Below, one piece after another: positions 37,670-45,698 of a DNA stretch of 64,000 nucleotides. Below the pieces are notes generated by a model that saw nothing but the letters and a program-made list of their open reading frames with translations, was not told the origin of the DNA and searched no databases. The DNA is from Reyranella humidisoli. Its GTDB lineage: Bacteria > Pseudomonadota > Alphaproteobacteria > Reyranellales > Reyranellaceae. The DNA is taken from contig NZ_JAHOPB010000003.1 of the NCBI RefSeq assembly GCF_019039055.1, forward strand, positions 248,001 to 312,000, given 5' to 3'. The translations under genes were made by a program, and so were the position numbers. Position 1 is the stretch's first letter. Each line of letters starts with the position of its first letter.

Positions 37670-38329
37670 CTACGCGGTTGATTGTGCCGCGCTCGTGGCG
37701 GCGTCGCGTTCGGCGAGGTTGAAGACCTCGATGAAGGCGGGCGGGGGCTGGGCGCCGGAGACGGCGTACTTGCGGTTCACGATGAAGCAGGGCACGCCGT
37801 TGATGCCGAGACGTCGCGCATAGACGTCGGAGGCAACGACCTCCTGGCGGCCCTCGTCGCTGGCGAGGTGGTGGCGGGCGAGGTCCTCCTCGATGCCGGC
37901 GCGAACAGCGACCTCGATCAGCGTATCGCGATCGCCGATGTCGAGCCCTTCCTCGAAATAGGCCTTGAACAGCTCGCCCACGACCTCGTCCTGCCGCTCG
38001 ACCTTGGCGCTCCAGTGGACCAGCCGGTGCGAGAGCACGGTGTTGGGGGTGCGCTTGATGCGTGAGAACTGGAATTCGATACCGGCCTCCCGGCCGCTCT
38101 CGGCAATCGCCTGGTAGATCTGGCGCGGCCGGTCGCCGCCGCCGAACTTGGCGCGGACATAGTCGTCGCGCGTCATGCCCTCGGCCGGCATGTCGGGGTT
38201 GAGCTGGAAGGGACGCCAGGCGATCGCGACGTCCGTGCGGCCGCTCTGCTCCAGCGCGCGCTCGAAGCGGCGCTTGCCGATGTAGCACCAGGGACAGATC
38301 GTATCGGAGACGATGTCGACGTAGATCAT
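37670..38329 (-). CDS. DsbA-family oxidoreductase (FrnE-like)
   Basis: 219 residues, thioredoxin fold with a long helical insertion. The redox motif 'CPWC' is near the N-terminus ('SDTICPWCYIGKRRFERAL'), and the cis-Pro loop is 'GINGVPCFIVNRKYAVSGAQPP'. No signal peptide is visible, so it is probably cytosolic, as for FrnE/HCCA-isomerase-like members of the family. The ATG overlaps the stop of the MFS gene by four bases. Its role may be disulfide handling or a glutathione-linked isomerisation; sequence does not decide. Confidence 0.88.
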   Translation of the reverse strand: MIYVDIVSDTICPWCYIGKRRFERALEQSGRTDVAIAWRPFQLNPDMPAEGMTRDDYVRAKFGGGDRPRQIYQAIAESGREAGIEFQFSRIKRTPNTVLSHRLVHWSAKVERQDEVVGELFKAYFEEGLDIGDRDTLIEVAVRAGIEEDLARHHLASDEGRQEVVASDVYARRLGINGVPCFIVNRKYAVSGAQPPPAFIEVFNLAERDAATSAAQSTA

Positions 38330-39483
38330 GGCGCGAGTTTATGCCTTTCGCGCCAGTGCAGGAAGAGGCCGGCGGCGGCGGCCACGGCGAGCGCCCCGGT
38401 GGTCAGCCAGGCCGCGCTCGGCCAGCCGCCGGCCGCCACAAGTGCGCCGGTGATGGGCGGACCGAGAAGGCCGCCGATGTTGGAGCCCTGCATCAGCAGG
38501 CCGGTCGAGGCACCGGCCAGTTCGGGGCGCGGGGCATGGACCGGGATGGCAGTGAACAGCGCGCCGGGCACGACCCCGATCACCGCCGAATAGACCCCGG
38601 CCAAGACGAGCCGCAGCAGGTCGGGCACGCCGCTCACGAAGATGCCTGCGGCGCACAGGCTCATCGAGAGGCAGGCGCCGACGATCACCGCCACCCTGGG
38701 GACGCCACGGTGCAGCAGCCAGCCGGCGCCGAGATTGCCGGTGACGTTCAGGATGGCGACGGCGGCGGTGACGATGGCGGCGGTCGAGGTCGAATAGCCC
38801 AGCCGCTCGGTCAGCAGGGTCGGCAGGAAGCCGATGATGGCGAACCAGCAGCAGGCATAAGCGCCGAAGCAGAGCGCGATCGCCAGCGGGCCGCCGCTGG
38901 TTGCCACTTCCTTCATCTCAGAAAGCAAAGGCCGGGGCGTGACCGGGAGCGGGTCAAGTTCGCGCCGGGGAACGGCCAGCAGCAGGAGCGCCGCGGCCAT
39001 CAGCCCCGCCGCGGCCGCCGCGACGAGCCAGACGATGCGCCACGAGGTGCCGGGCAGCACGACGGCCGCGATCACCATCATGATGCCGGATCCGGCCGGC
39101 ATGTAGGTGCTCCAGATCGCCATGGCGAGCCGCTGGTCGCCAGGGCGCGTGAGGCGCAGCAGCAGGCTCGGCACGGCCACCACGACGCTGATGAAGCCCA
39201 GCCCCTCGAGGATGCGACCGACCAGCAGCGAGTCGACATTGGGCGCGAAGGCTCCGGCGAGGCTCGCCCCGCCGGCCAGCAGCGTGCCGAAGATCGCCAG
39301 CCGTCGGTGGCCGATGCGGTCGGCCGTCAGTGCGATCGCCATGCCGCCCAGCGCCGTCATCAGGTTGATGACCGAGAGCAGCCAGCCCGCTTGTTCCAGC
39401 GTGGCGCCGAGATCGTCGCGGATCGACGGGAGGGCGGGGGGTGCCTTGCCGACCTGGAAGGCCGCGACCATGCCGGCCGCCAC
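38326..39483 (-). CDS. MFS transporter
   Basis: 385 or more residues, twelve hydrophobic helices. The MFS loop motif appears as 'ALTADRIGHRRLAIFGTLLAGGASLAG', and 'GILEGLGF'-like and 'LMQGSNIGGLLGPPITGALVAAGGW' segments follow. The start is uncertain: the listed GTG 39483 falls inside helix 1, and the frame continues upstream as 'TPARTPWPLVALLVAAG'. The next possible initiator is a CTG at 39525 overlapping the upstream SDR stop (CTGA). Cargo unknown. It overlaps the DsbA-like gene by 4 nt and follows the SDR, forming one minus-strand unit. Confidence 0.85.
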   Translation of the reverse strand: MAAGMVAAFQVGKAPPALPSIRDDLGATLEQAGWLLSVINLMTALGGMAIALTADRIGHRRLAIFGTLLAGGASLAGAFAPNVDSLLVGRILEGLGFISVVVAVPSLLLRLTRPGDQRLAMAIWSTYMPAGSGIMMVIAAVVLPGTSWRIVWLVAAAAAGLMAAALLLLAVPRRELDPLPVTPRPLLSEMKEVATSGGPLAIALCFGAYACCWFAIIGFLPTLLTERLGYSTSTAAIVTAAVAILNVTGNLGAGWLLHRGVPRVAVIVGACLSMSLCAAGIFVSGVPDLLRLVLAGVYSAVIGVVPGALFTAIPVHAPRPELAGASTGLLMQGSNIGGLLGPPITGALVAAGGWPSAAWLTTGALAVAAAAGLFLHWRERHKLAP

Positions 39484-39521
39484 CAGCAGGGCGACCAGCG
39501 GCCATGGCGTGCGGGCAGGCG

Positions 39522-40283
39522 TCAGTATTGCACCCGCGCGGTGATGGCGCCGTCGACGACCATGTTGACGCCGGTGATGAACGAGGCGGGCGTGCCGGAC
39601 AGAAACACGACGGCGTTCGCCACCTCTTGCGGCGTGCCCATGCGGCCGGTGGGGTTGCGTGCCAGCGAACGCTTGTAGCGGTCGCTGCCGGCGTCACGCT
39701 GGCGGCCCCAGGTGTTGCCGTCCTCGAGGATGGTGCCCGGCGAAACCATGTTGGCGCGCACGCCCTTCGGCGCCATCTCGATCGCCATCGACTTGATCAT
39801 GGGCACCAGCGCGGCCTTCACCGAGCGGTAGGGCTGGGTGGGGCCGGCGACCTCGACCAGCGAGGTCGTGCCGATGATGGTGAGCGTGGCGCCGGACCCG
39901 CGCGCCTCCAGGTGAGGGCGGACGTTCAGCACCGCGTTCACCGTGGCGACGAGGTCGATCTCGATGGCCTTGCGCCAGCCCTCGACCGTGTTGTCGGTGC
40001 CGAGTGCGCTCACGTTGGCGACGAAATGGTCGATGCCGCCGTCGGCCGCGAAACCGTCGATCCACGCCTTCAGCGCGGCATTGTCGGTGACGTCGAGCGC
40101 GGTACCGGTGGCGCGGCCCTGCTGCGATCGCCATTCGGCCTCGCGCTCCCTGACCAGCGCCGCATCGCGAGCGCAAAATCCCACGACCGCGCCCTCGGCC
40201 AGGAAGGTGTCGACGATGGCGCGGCCGATGCTCTTCGTGCCGCCAGTTACCATCACGCGCTTGCCTTTGAGACCGAGGTCCAT
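39522..40283 (-). CDS. Short-chain dehydrogenase/reductase (SDR)
   Basis: 253 residues. The cofactor loop is 'VTGGTKSIGRAIVDTFL' and the C-terminal region 'ITGVNMVVDGAITARVQY' is typical. The catalytic Ser/Tyr/Lys region reads 'TIIGTTSLVEVAGPTQPYRSVKAAL', where the Y-x-x-x-K is present ('YRSVK') and 'NVSAL' replaces the common NNAG, so this is an atypical SDR. A strong GGAGGAAAC site precedes the ATG. It is divergent from another SDR across 59 bp and precedes the MFS transporter. Confidence 0.9.
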   Translation of the reverse strand: MDLGLKGKRVMVTGGTKSIGRAIVDTFLAEGAVVGFCARDAALVREREAEWRSQQGRATGTALDVTDNAALKAWIDGFAADGGIDHFVANVSALGTDNTVEGWRKAIEIDLVATVNAVLNVRPHLEARGSGATLTIIGTTSLVEVAGPTQPYRSVKAALVPMIKSMAIEMAPKGVRANMVSPGTILEDGNTWGRQRDAGSDRYKRSLARNPTGRMGTPQEVANAVVFLSGTPASFITGVNMVVDGAITARVQY

Positions 40284-40342
40284 GTTTCCTCCGAACGGGT
40301 CGCTCGCCTATAAGGCCGGCATGAAACAGTGGAGCGTCCGGC

Positions 40343-41110
40343 ATGTCCAAGCGATTCGACCTTAGCGGCAAAGTGGCCCTGGTGACCGGCGCCTCGTCTG
40401 GTCTCGGCGTGCATTTTGCGCGCACGCTCGCGGAAGCTGGCGCCTCGGTCGCCATCGCGGCGCGGCGCGCCGACCGGCTGGCCTCTCTTCAGGCGGAACT
40501 GCAACAGGGCGGCGCCAGGGCGCTGGCGGTCGATCTCGACGTGCAGTCGGCGGCGTCGATCGCGGCGGCCTTCGACAAGGTCGAGGCGGCTCTCGGGCCG
40601 GTCGACATACTGGTGAACAATGCCGGCATCTCGATCGTGAAGCCCGCACTCGACATGCCGGAAGCGGACTGGGATTCGGTCGTCGACACCAACCTGCGTG
40701 GCGCCTGGCTGATGACGCAGACGGCGGGCAAGCGCTGGGTGGCGGCCAAGCGGCCGGGCTCGATCGTCAACATCGCCTCGATCCTGGGTCTGCGCACGAT
40801 CGGCCAGGTGGCGCCGTACAACGCCTCGAAGGCGGGTCTGATCCATCTCACGCGCGCGCTCGCTATGGAGTGGGCGCGCTACCAGATCCGCGTCAACGCG
40901 ATCTGCCCCGGCTACATCGAGACCGAGATGAACGGCGACTTCTGGAAGACCCCGGGCGGCCAGCGCCTGATCGACCGCATTCCGCAGCGGCGCATCGGCC
41001 AGCCCGAGCATCTCGATGGCGCGCTGCTGCTGCTCGCGTCGGAAGCGGGCGCGTTCATGACCGGCAGCGTGATCACGGTCGACGGCGGCCACACGGTGAG
41101 TTCGCTGTAG
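40343..41110 (+). CDS. Short-chain dehydrogenase/reductase (SDR)
   Basis: 255 residues with a complete classical SDR set: 'VTGASSGLGVHFARTLAEAG', 'NNAGISIV', catalytic Ser in 'SIVNIASILGLRT', Tyr-Asn-Ala-Ser-Lys in 'APYNASKAGLIHLTRALAMEW', and 'CPGYIETEMN'. Arg-Arg after the second strand ('AARRADRL') suggests NADP(H). The stop codon is one base from the stop of the convergent PLP-enzyme gene. Substrate unknown; related proteins act on 3-oxoacyl or steroid-like substrates. Confidence 0.93.
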   Translation: MSKRFDLSGKVALVTGASSGLGVHFARTLAEAGASVAIAARRADRLASLQAELQQGGARALAVDLDVQSAASIAAAFDKVEAALGPVDILVNNAGISIVKPALDMPEADWDSVVDTNLRGAWLMTQTAGKRWVAAKRPGSIVNIASILGLRTIGQVAPYNASKAGLIHLTRALAMEWARYQIRVNAICPGYIETEMNGDFWKTPGGQRLIDRIPQRRIGQPEHLDGALLLLASEAGAFMTGSVITVDGGHTVSSL

Positions 41111-41111
41111 C

Positions 41112-42251
41112 TCACCACCCGTTGATGCGGTCGTAGACGTCCACCACCGACCTGCCGCCGTCGAGGTCGCTGTCGACGACGTAGTAGCGGTCGTAGGCCG
41201 CAGCGGTGATGCAGGCGTGGTTGGGCAGGATGCGCACGCGCGTGCCTACGGGGAGGTTGCCGTAGGGCAGCGGTTCGTCGGCAGCGACGAAGCCGTGCTC
41301 CTGCGAGCATTCGATCACGGCCATGCCAGCCGCAGGCGGGTTGGCAATGGTGCCGTAGCCGACCTTGGGCTGGAATTCCTGCGCGCTGATGTCTTTCGAA
41401 AGGGCAAGCGCGCCGGCATCGACCAGCATCTGGTTGCGGTGCGGATAGTGGCCGATCACCGAGGCCAGCACCGAGAGCGCGATGTCGCCCGCGCCGCACG
41501 ACCCGATATACTCCTGGTCGAGATCGTTGAAGACATAGACGCCCGGCCGCATCTCGGTGATGCCGGTGAAGTCGCGCGAATGCATCGCCGTCGGCGTCGA
41601 GCCGCCCGAGACGATCGGGCAGGGAATGCCGGCTGCGCGCAGCTTTTCCGCCGCAGTCACGATGGCCACGCGTTCCTGCTCGGCGACGCCCGCGATCCCG
41701 TCGGGCGTGCTCTGGTGATAGGAGTGACCGGCATGGGTCATGACGCCGGCGAGATCGACGCCCGGTGCCTCGTGCAGCACGCGCGCGATGTCGAGCAGGC
41801 CGGGCAGGGCGGGATAGGGAAGGCCGGCGCGGCCGCCGCCGCTGTCGATTTCGATGAATACGGAGAAGGTGTTGCTATCTTTCGCCGCCGTGGCGATAGC
41901 CTTCGCGACGGCGAGATTGTCGGTAACGACTCGCAGGTTCACGCCACGCCGGCGCAGTTCGGTCACGGCCGCGAGCTTCGCGGGGATGATACCGACGCCG
42001 TAGAGAATGTCCTTGAAGCCACCATCGGCGAAGTACCGCGCCTCGGCCAGGGTCGAGACGGTGATGCGCCCGTCATGGCCCTCGACGGCCATGCGGCCGA
42101 TCTCGACCGACTTGGCGGTCTTGAGATGGGGGCGCAGCATCACACCGGCCTTTTGAAGGCGCTCGCTCATGCGCTTGAGGTTGCGGCGCAGGATCGCCCG
42201 GTCGAGAATGAGCGCGGGAGTCGGCAGGTCGTCGATTGTCTGTGTAGCCAT
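41112..42251 (-). CDS. DSD1-family PLP enzyme (D-serine dehydratase / D-threonine aldolase-like)
   Basis: 379 residues with the alanine-racemase-like barrel. The PLP Lys is in 'MLRPHLKTAKSVEIGRMAVE', and 'GRITVSTLAEARYFADGGFKDILYGVGI' and 'IEIDSGGGRAGL' are barrel signatures. The C-terminal domain has 'HACITAAAYDRYYVVD', whose His and Cys match the zinc ligands of DSD1 enzymes. Such enzymes dehydrate or cleave D-3-hydroxyamino acids with PLP and zinc. ATG 42251 is chosen; longer in-frame starts run into the divergent CYTH gene, whose ATG is only 15 bp away. Confidence 0.9.
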   Translation of the reverse strand: MATQTIDDLPTPALILDRAILRRNLKRMSERLQKAGVMLRPHLKTAKSVEIGRMAVEGHDGRITVSTLAEARYFADGGFKDILYGVGIIPAKLAAVTELRRRGVNLRVVTDNLAVAKAIATAAKDSNTFSVFIEIDSGGGRAGLPYPALPGLLDIARVLHEAPGVDLAGVMTHAGHSYHQSTPDGIAGVAEQERVAIVTAAEKLRAAGIPCPIVSGGSTPTAMHSRDFTGITEMRPGVYVFNDLDQEYIGSCGAGDIALSVLASVIGHYPHRNQMLVDAGALALSKDISAQEFQPKVGYGTIANPPAAGMAVIECSQEHGFVAADEPLPYGNLPVGTRVRILPNHACITAAAYDRYYVVDSDLDGGRSVVDVYDRINGW

Positions 42252-42266
42252 GGTGGCGATTCTAGC

Positions 42267-42809
42267 ATGCCGATCGAAAACGAGCGCAAATTTGTCCTGA
42301 ACGAACAGGCGACGGACCTGGAGGCGGAGCTGGGCCGGCGGCCGGGCGTCGCGCGCCATCTGCTGCGGCAGGCCTATCTCGATGCGCCGGGCCTGCGCAT
42401 CCGCTCCCTGGAAGGCGACGGTGGGACCGAGCACGTCTTCACATACAAGCGCACCATTGAGGGGCAGGTCGTCGAGATCGAGACCGGCCTCAGCGCCATC
42501 GACTTCGCGCGCTTGTGGACGCAGCGCAAGGAGACACTGGTCAAGGTCCGCTACTCATGGAGCGAAGGCCGCTATCACTGGGACGTCGACTTCTTCAAGC
42601 GCGACGACGCCTCGACCTATTTCGCCATGGCCGAGGTCGAGATGCCGGAAGAGCAGAACGAGCCACCGCCGCTGCCGGATTTCCTGGCAGCGCATCTGCT
42701 GATGACGGCGCCGGCGTTGGACCCGCGCTTCACCTCCAAGCGCATTGCCGACCAGACGCATGCCACCAAGCTGCTCGCCGACATTCGGGCGAACGGCGGG
42801 ATCGCCTAG
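42267..42809 (+). CDS. CYTH domain protein (triphosphate tunnel family)
   Basis: 180 residues. The first strand has the signature ExExK as 'IENERKFVL', followed by Arg/Lys-rich strands 'LRIRSLEG', 'VFTYKRTI' and 'KVRYSWSEGRYHWDVDFFKRDD', and the acidic 'AMAEVEMPEEQNEPPPLPDFLA'. These are the tunnel residues of CYTH/triphosphatase proteins, which hydrolyse inorganic triphosphate, ThTP or similar. Its TAG stop and the TAG of the convergent ThDP-enzyme gene share one CTAG palindrome (42806-42809). Confidence 0.9.
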   Translation: MPIENERKFVLNEQATDLEAELGRRPGVARHLLRQAYLDAPGLRIRSLEGDGGTEHVFTYKRTIEGQVVEIETGLSAIDFARLWTQRKETLVKVRYSWSEGRYHWDVDFFKRDDASTYFAMAEVEMPEEQNEPPPLPDFLAAHLLMTAPALDPRFTSKRIADQTHATKLLADIRANGGIA

Positions 42810-44443
42810 CTCTTCCGTGGCCTGATCCTCGGCAGTGTCACCAGCGACCAGGGATCGGGGAACTGGCCGACCGGGCAGTCGATCAGGAGCGGCACGCCCT
42901 TGGCGATGCCGCGCGAGATCGCCGCGCTCAGTTCGTCGGGCGATCCGACACGCACCGCATCGATGCTAAAGCTCTCGGCCATCTTCACGAAGTCCGGATT
43001 GCGCAGGTCCGTGGCGATGGTGCGGTTGTTGAACGACTGCTGCTGGATGCGCTTCACGTTGCCGAAGGCACCGTCGCTGAACACCACGGCCACGACGCCG
43101 ATCCCGTGCTGGGCGGCCGTCGCCATCTCCATCGCGGTGAACATGAATCCGCCGTCGCCGCTGATCGACAGCACGGCGCTGTCGGGCTTGGCGATCTTGG
43201 CGCCGAGCGAGGTCGCGTAGCCCCAGCCCAGCGTGCCCTGGTAGCCGGGCGACAGGAAGGTGCGCGGCCTGTAGGTCGGCCAGGCGAAGCGGGCGGCGTA
43301 GCCCATCTGCGTCAGCTCATCGACCAGGATGCCGTCCTCGGGCAGGGCTTTTCGCATGGCTTCGAGGTAGGCGATCTGCGGCGCCAGCAGGTCGCGGATC
43401 TTCTTCGTGGACGCTGCCTTGATCTCGGCAACCTGCTCGGCCCGGCCGTTGCGCTTCATGTTGTGCTTGGCCAAACGATCGGCCAGCACCCTCAGCGTCG
43501 CCGTGGCGTCGCCCACGATTCCGATCTCCGGCTTGCGCTGGCGGTCGAGTTCCTCGCTGTCGGCATCGATGCGGATGATCTTCAGCGTGTCGTCGATGCC
43601 CCAGTTCTGCTGCTGCGGCTGCAGGCGTGTGCCGACGGCCAGCACGACATCGGCCTCGCCCCAGAACTGGTAGCCGGCCGGCGAGGTGATAGAGAGGCGA
43701 TGGCGGCCGTCGATCACGCCCTGGCCCATGCGGCCGGTCATCACGGGCGCATCGAGCAGCTCGGCGATGCGCTGCACGTATTCACCCGCACCTTGGGCGC
43801 CCCCGCCGACGACAATCATCGGACGCTCGGCACCGCCCAGCAGCCTGGCGGCGCGCTCGACCGCGTCCTCGTCAACCGGGCAGGGATCGGCCAGCGCGGC
43901 CGTGCCGATCAGCTCGACTGGCGCACGACGCGCCCAGGTGTCCATCGCGCATTCGAGAGCGACCGGACGCTGGCGTCCCGAGAGCAGGCGGCGGAAGGCT
44001 TCATTCACAAGCCCGGGCGCGGCGCTTGGCGAGGGGATGCGGTCGGCCCACTTGGTGAGGCCGCGCATGATCGCCAGCTGGTCGGGCAGCTCATGCAACA
44101 AGCCGACGTTGCGACCGATCATCGACTGCTGGATCTGGCCCGTGAGCGCCAGCACCGGCGCATTGACCGCATAGGCGGTCGACAGCGCCGCCGTCGTGTT
44201 GAGAAAGCCCGGCCCGGGCACGACCACGTAGGCAGAGGGCTTGCCGGAGGCCATCGCATAGCCCAGCGCCATGTAGGCGCAGGCCTGCTCGTGGCGCGCG
44301 TGGATCGGCCGGATGGCGTTGGTGCGATCGTAGAGGGCGTCGAAGAACGGGTCGTTCTGGACGCCGGGAAGGCAGAAGAGGGTGTCGATGCCGTTCACTT
44401 CCAGCATCGACACGACGGTTTGGGCGGTGGTGAGGGTTTGCAT
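42806..44443 (-). CDS. Thiamine-diphosphate enzyme, acetolactate-synthase-like
   Basis: 545 residues with the three-domain layout of ThDP decarboxylases. The N-terminal Glu that activates ThDP is in 'ARHEQACAYMALGYA', the central domain has 'RPMIVVGGGAQGAGEYVQRIAELLDAPV', and the ThDP/Mg motif is 'SGDGGFMFTAMEMATAAQHGIGVVAVVFSDGAFGN'. It resembles acetolactate synthase large subunit but has no small-subunit gene nearby and is short of the anabolic enzyme, so a catabolic acetolactate synthase, oxalyl-CoA or other 2-oxoacid enzyme is possible. Confidence 0.9.
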   Translation of the reverse strand: MQTLTTAQTVVSMLEVNGIDTLFCLPGVQNDPFFDALYDRTNAIRPIHARHEQACAYMALGYAMASGKPSAYVVVPGPGFLNTTAALSTAYAVNAPVLALTGQIQQSMIGRNVGLLHELPDQLAIMRGLTKWADRIPSPSAAPGLVNEAFRRLLSGRQRPVALECAMDTWARRAPVELIGTAALADPCPVDEDAVERAARLLGGAERPMIVVGGGAQGAGEYVQRIAELLDAPVMTGRMGQGVIDGRHRLSITSPAGYQFWGEADVVLAVGTRLQPQQQNWGIDDTLKIIRIDADSEELDRQRKPEIGIVGDATATLRVLADRLAKHNMKRNGRAEQVAEIKAASTKKIRDLLAPQIAYLEAMRKALPEDGILVDELTQMGYAARFAWPTYRPRTFLSPGYQGTLGWGYATSLGAKIAKPDSAVLSISGDGGFMFTAMEMATAAQHGIGVVAVVFSDGAFGNVKRIQQQSFNNRTIATDLRNPDFVKMAESFSIDAVRVGSPDELSAAISRGIAKGVPLLIDCPVGQFPDPWSLVTLPRIRPRKS

Positions 44444-44477
44444 GCCCTCAGTCTACACGCGCCAGGCCGGGTTCGCG

Positions 44478-45470
44478 CTACTCCACGCGCGCGCCCGATG
44501 CCTTGATGATCGGCGCGAGACGGGCTTCCTCGGAATCGCGGTAGGCCAGGGTGTCGGCCGGGCTGCGCCAGATTGCAATGGCGGCCTGGTCGAAGAACTT
44601 GGCCTTGAGGTCTTCGCTCTCCAGCGCCTTCTTCGACAGATCCGACAGTCGGGTGACGATCTCGGGCGGCAGCTTCGCGGGGCCCGTGAGCGTGGTCCAC
44701 GAGTTGATGTCGAAGCCCGGCAGGGTCTCGGCGATGGCGGGCACGTCCGGCACGACCGGGCTGCGCTTGGCGGAGGTTACGCCTAGCGCCCGTACCTTGC
44801 CGGGGCGCGCCTGGGCCAGCGCGCCGGGGATGTTGTCGAAGATCATGTGGATCTGGCCGGCCAGCAGGTCCTGCATCGCGGGGCCGCCACCGCGATAGGG
44901 GACATGGATGATGTCGACCTTGGCCATGAGCTTGAACAGCTCGCCCGACAGGTGCAGCGTCGTGCCCGATCCGGCCGAGCCGTAGGAATACTTGCCGGGG
45001 TTCTTGCGCAGGAGCTCGATCAGCTCAGGCACGGTCTTGGCCGGCACATCGAGATTGACCACCAGCATGTTGGGCAACTGCCACATCGTCGAAATGAATG
45101 TGAAGTCGGTCCTGGCGTTGAACGGCAGCTTCGCATAGAGCGTCGGCGAGATGGCATGGCTGGCGATGCCGCCGAGGCCCAGCGTGTAGCCGTCGGGCGG
45201 TGACTGGGCGAGGGCGTCCATGCCGACATTGCCGCCGGAGCCACCCTTGTTCTCGACGATCCACTGCTGCCCGCTCAGCTCGCTCATCTTGGCGCAGAAC
45301 ATGCGCGACAGCGTGTCGGTGGCCCCGCCGGCCGGGAACGGATTGATGTAGCGGATGGTCTTGTTTGGATAGGTGCCCTGGGCCTTCACGAGGGCCGGAG
45401 CGGCGAGGGTTGCCGCGGCGATTCCGCCCACGACCGTGCGGCGTCCGATCAGACGCTTGCCGATTGTCAT
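44478..45470 (-). CDS. Bug/TctC-family tripartite tricarboxylate receptor
   Basis: 330 residues. The N-terminus 'MTIGKRLIGRRTVVGGIAAATLAAPALVKAQG' is a Tat-like export signal (RRTVVGG). The mature protein carries the Bug signature: 'IRYINPFPAGGATDTLSRMFCAKM', 'VENKGGSGGNVGMDALAQSPPDGYTL', 'HVPYRGGGPAMQDLLAGQIHMIFDNIPGAL' and 'VRALGVTSAKRSPVVPDVP'. It is a periplasmic solute receptor for small organic acids. No TctA/TctB membrane genes are next to it, as is usual for orphan Bug proteins. It follows the ThDP-enzyme gene divergently from the TPR gene. Confidence 0.93.
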   Translation of the reverse strand: MTIGKRLIGRRTVVGGIAAATLAAPALVKAQGTYPNKTIRYINPFPAGGATDTLSRMFCAKMSELSGQQWIVENKGGSGGNVGMDALAQSPPDGYTLGLGGIASHAISPTLYAKLPFNARTDFTFISTMWQLPNMLVVNLDVPAKTVPELIELLRKNPGKYSYGSAGSGTTLHLSGELFKLMAKVDIIHVPYRGGGPAMQDLLAGQIHMIFDNIPGALAQARPGKVRALGVTSAKRSPVVPDVPAIAETLPGFDINSWTTLTGPAKLPPEIVTRLSDLSKKALESEDLKAKFFDQAAIAIWRSPADTLAYRDSEEARLAPIIKASGARVE

Positions 45471-45698
45471 TTCTTGTTTCCTCCCTTTGACGGCAGGGAG
45501 CGTGCCAAAAACCGGGCCTGCCGTCGATGGGGGAGGCCCGAATGCCTTGATAAAGTCCCGGGATTGTGTCCGGTTTGGGGCGTAGCCGGCCTTGCCACTG
45601 CCTTCCAAATATCTGAAAAGTCGCCTCCATTGGGTACATTCGCCGATCAGGTGCAAAATGGCTTTGGGGGCCATCGCGCACCGGCAAGAGGAATGGTC

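Noticed and set aside
37513..37722. A 69-codon plus-strand frame after the TetR operator
   Set aside because: Most of it is the dispersed palindromic repeat, and it runs into the DsbA-like gene; no ribosome site.
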